Assembly: GCA_043815125.1 (NCBI GenBank)
Contig: JBDRJH010000033.1
Coordinates: 1-5,773, forward strand
Reading direction: 5' to 3'
DNA: 5,773 nucleotides
Source: JAUWBF01 sp043815125
GTDB lineage: Bacteria > Verrucomicrobiota > Verrucomicrobiia > Opitutales > Opitutaceae
Shown: positions 5,746 through 5,773 of the stretch, one piece after another
How positions within the stretch are numbered: the first letter of the stretch is position 1
How the letters are laid out: each line of letters starts with the position of its first letter
Notes under the pieces: model-generated
Databases searched by the model: none
What the model saw: the letters and a program-made list of their open reading frames with translations, nothing else
Told to the model about the DNA's origin: nothing
Program-made: the position numbers and the translations under genes

Positions 5746-5773
5746 GTTGTCGAAGACGTCGATGTAGGGGCCT
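5728..5773 (-). CDS. Probable C-terminal end of a convergent gene of unknown function
   Basis: Reading in from the right edge on the minus strand, one frame gives 14 codons, GPYIDVFDNIKPPE, then TAA at 5730-5728. The first nine codons all end in C, the same pattern as the phosphorylase and helicase genes. The stop falls in the loop of the bidirectional terminator, whose minus-strand side has the better T-rich tail. A convergent gene is therefore expected here. The fragment is too short to assign a family, and the frame could be chance. Confidence 0.45.
   Translation of the reverse strand, partial: GPYIDVFDNIKPPE

Noticed and set aside
1..5773. CRISPR array, insertion sequence, tRNA or rRNA
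   Set aside because: I found no regularly spaced repeats, no transposase or flanking inverted repeats, and no cloverleaf or ribosomal RNA-like sequence by reading.

Overview
The window is very GC-rich, gene-dense bacterial DNA. It holds four well-supported protein genes, and probably the last codons of a fifth. The gene mix suggests Verrucomicrobiota, perhaps the Opitutales: a GH94 disaccharide phosphorylase, a LacI-type regulator whose hinge reads DPALASLAAQRW, a DECD-box RNA helicase and a Cys4 HNH protein. None of the genes has a convincing Shine-Dalgarno sequence. This placement is inferred from family resemblance, with no marker gene to confirm it.

Left part (1-3153): a sugar-use module. 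On the minus strand is the first 677 codons of a cytoplasmic GH94 phosphorylase, most like cellobiose phosphorylase. It is cut by the left edge within its catalytic barrel. Divergent from it, across a 95-bp gap with two overlapping imperfect palindromes, is a 330-residue LacI/GalR-family regulator. The simplest reading is a local repressor controlling the phosphorylase gene, and perhaps itself, through this gap. A hairpin begins at the regulator's stop codon.

Middle part (3154-4982): a 579-residue DEAD-box family RNA helicase with the CsdA/DeaD layout, namely two RecA domains, a helical dimerization-like segment, a Pro/Ala/Lys-rich linker and a DbpA-type RNA-binding domain. Its motif II reads DECD instead of DEAD. 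An 11-bp perfect GC stem straddles its stop codon.

Right part (4983-5773): a gap with a perfect TTGACA box, then a 205-residue HNH protein with a Cys4 zinc site, then a strong 14-bp hairpin terminator that looks bidirectional. On the minus strand, a reading frame entering from the right edge stops inside this hairpin's loop. This is probably the C-terminus of a convergent gene.

I see no insertion sequence, CRISPR array, tRNA or rRNA. The long antisense reading frames opposite the phosphorylase and helicase genes are by-products of high GC content. Apart from the sugar module, the neighbours look like independent chromosomal genes; I find no clear new multi-gene system.
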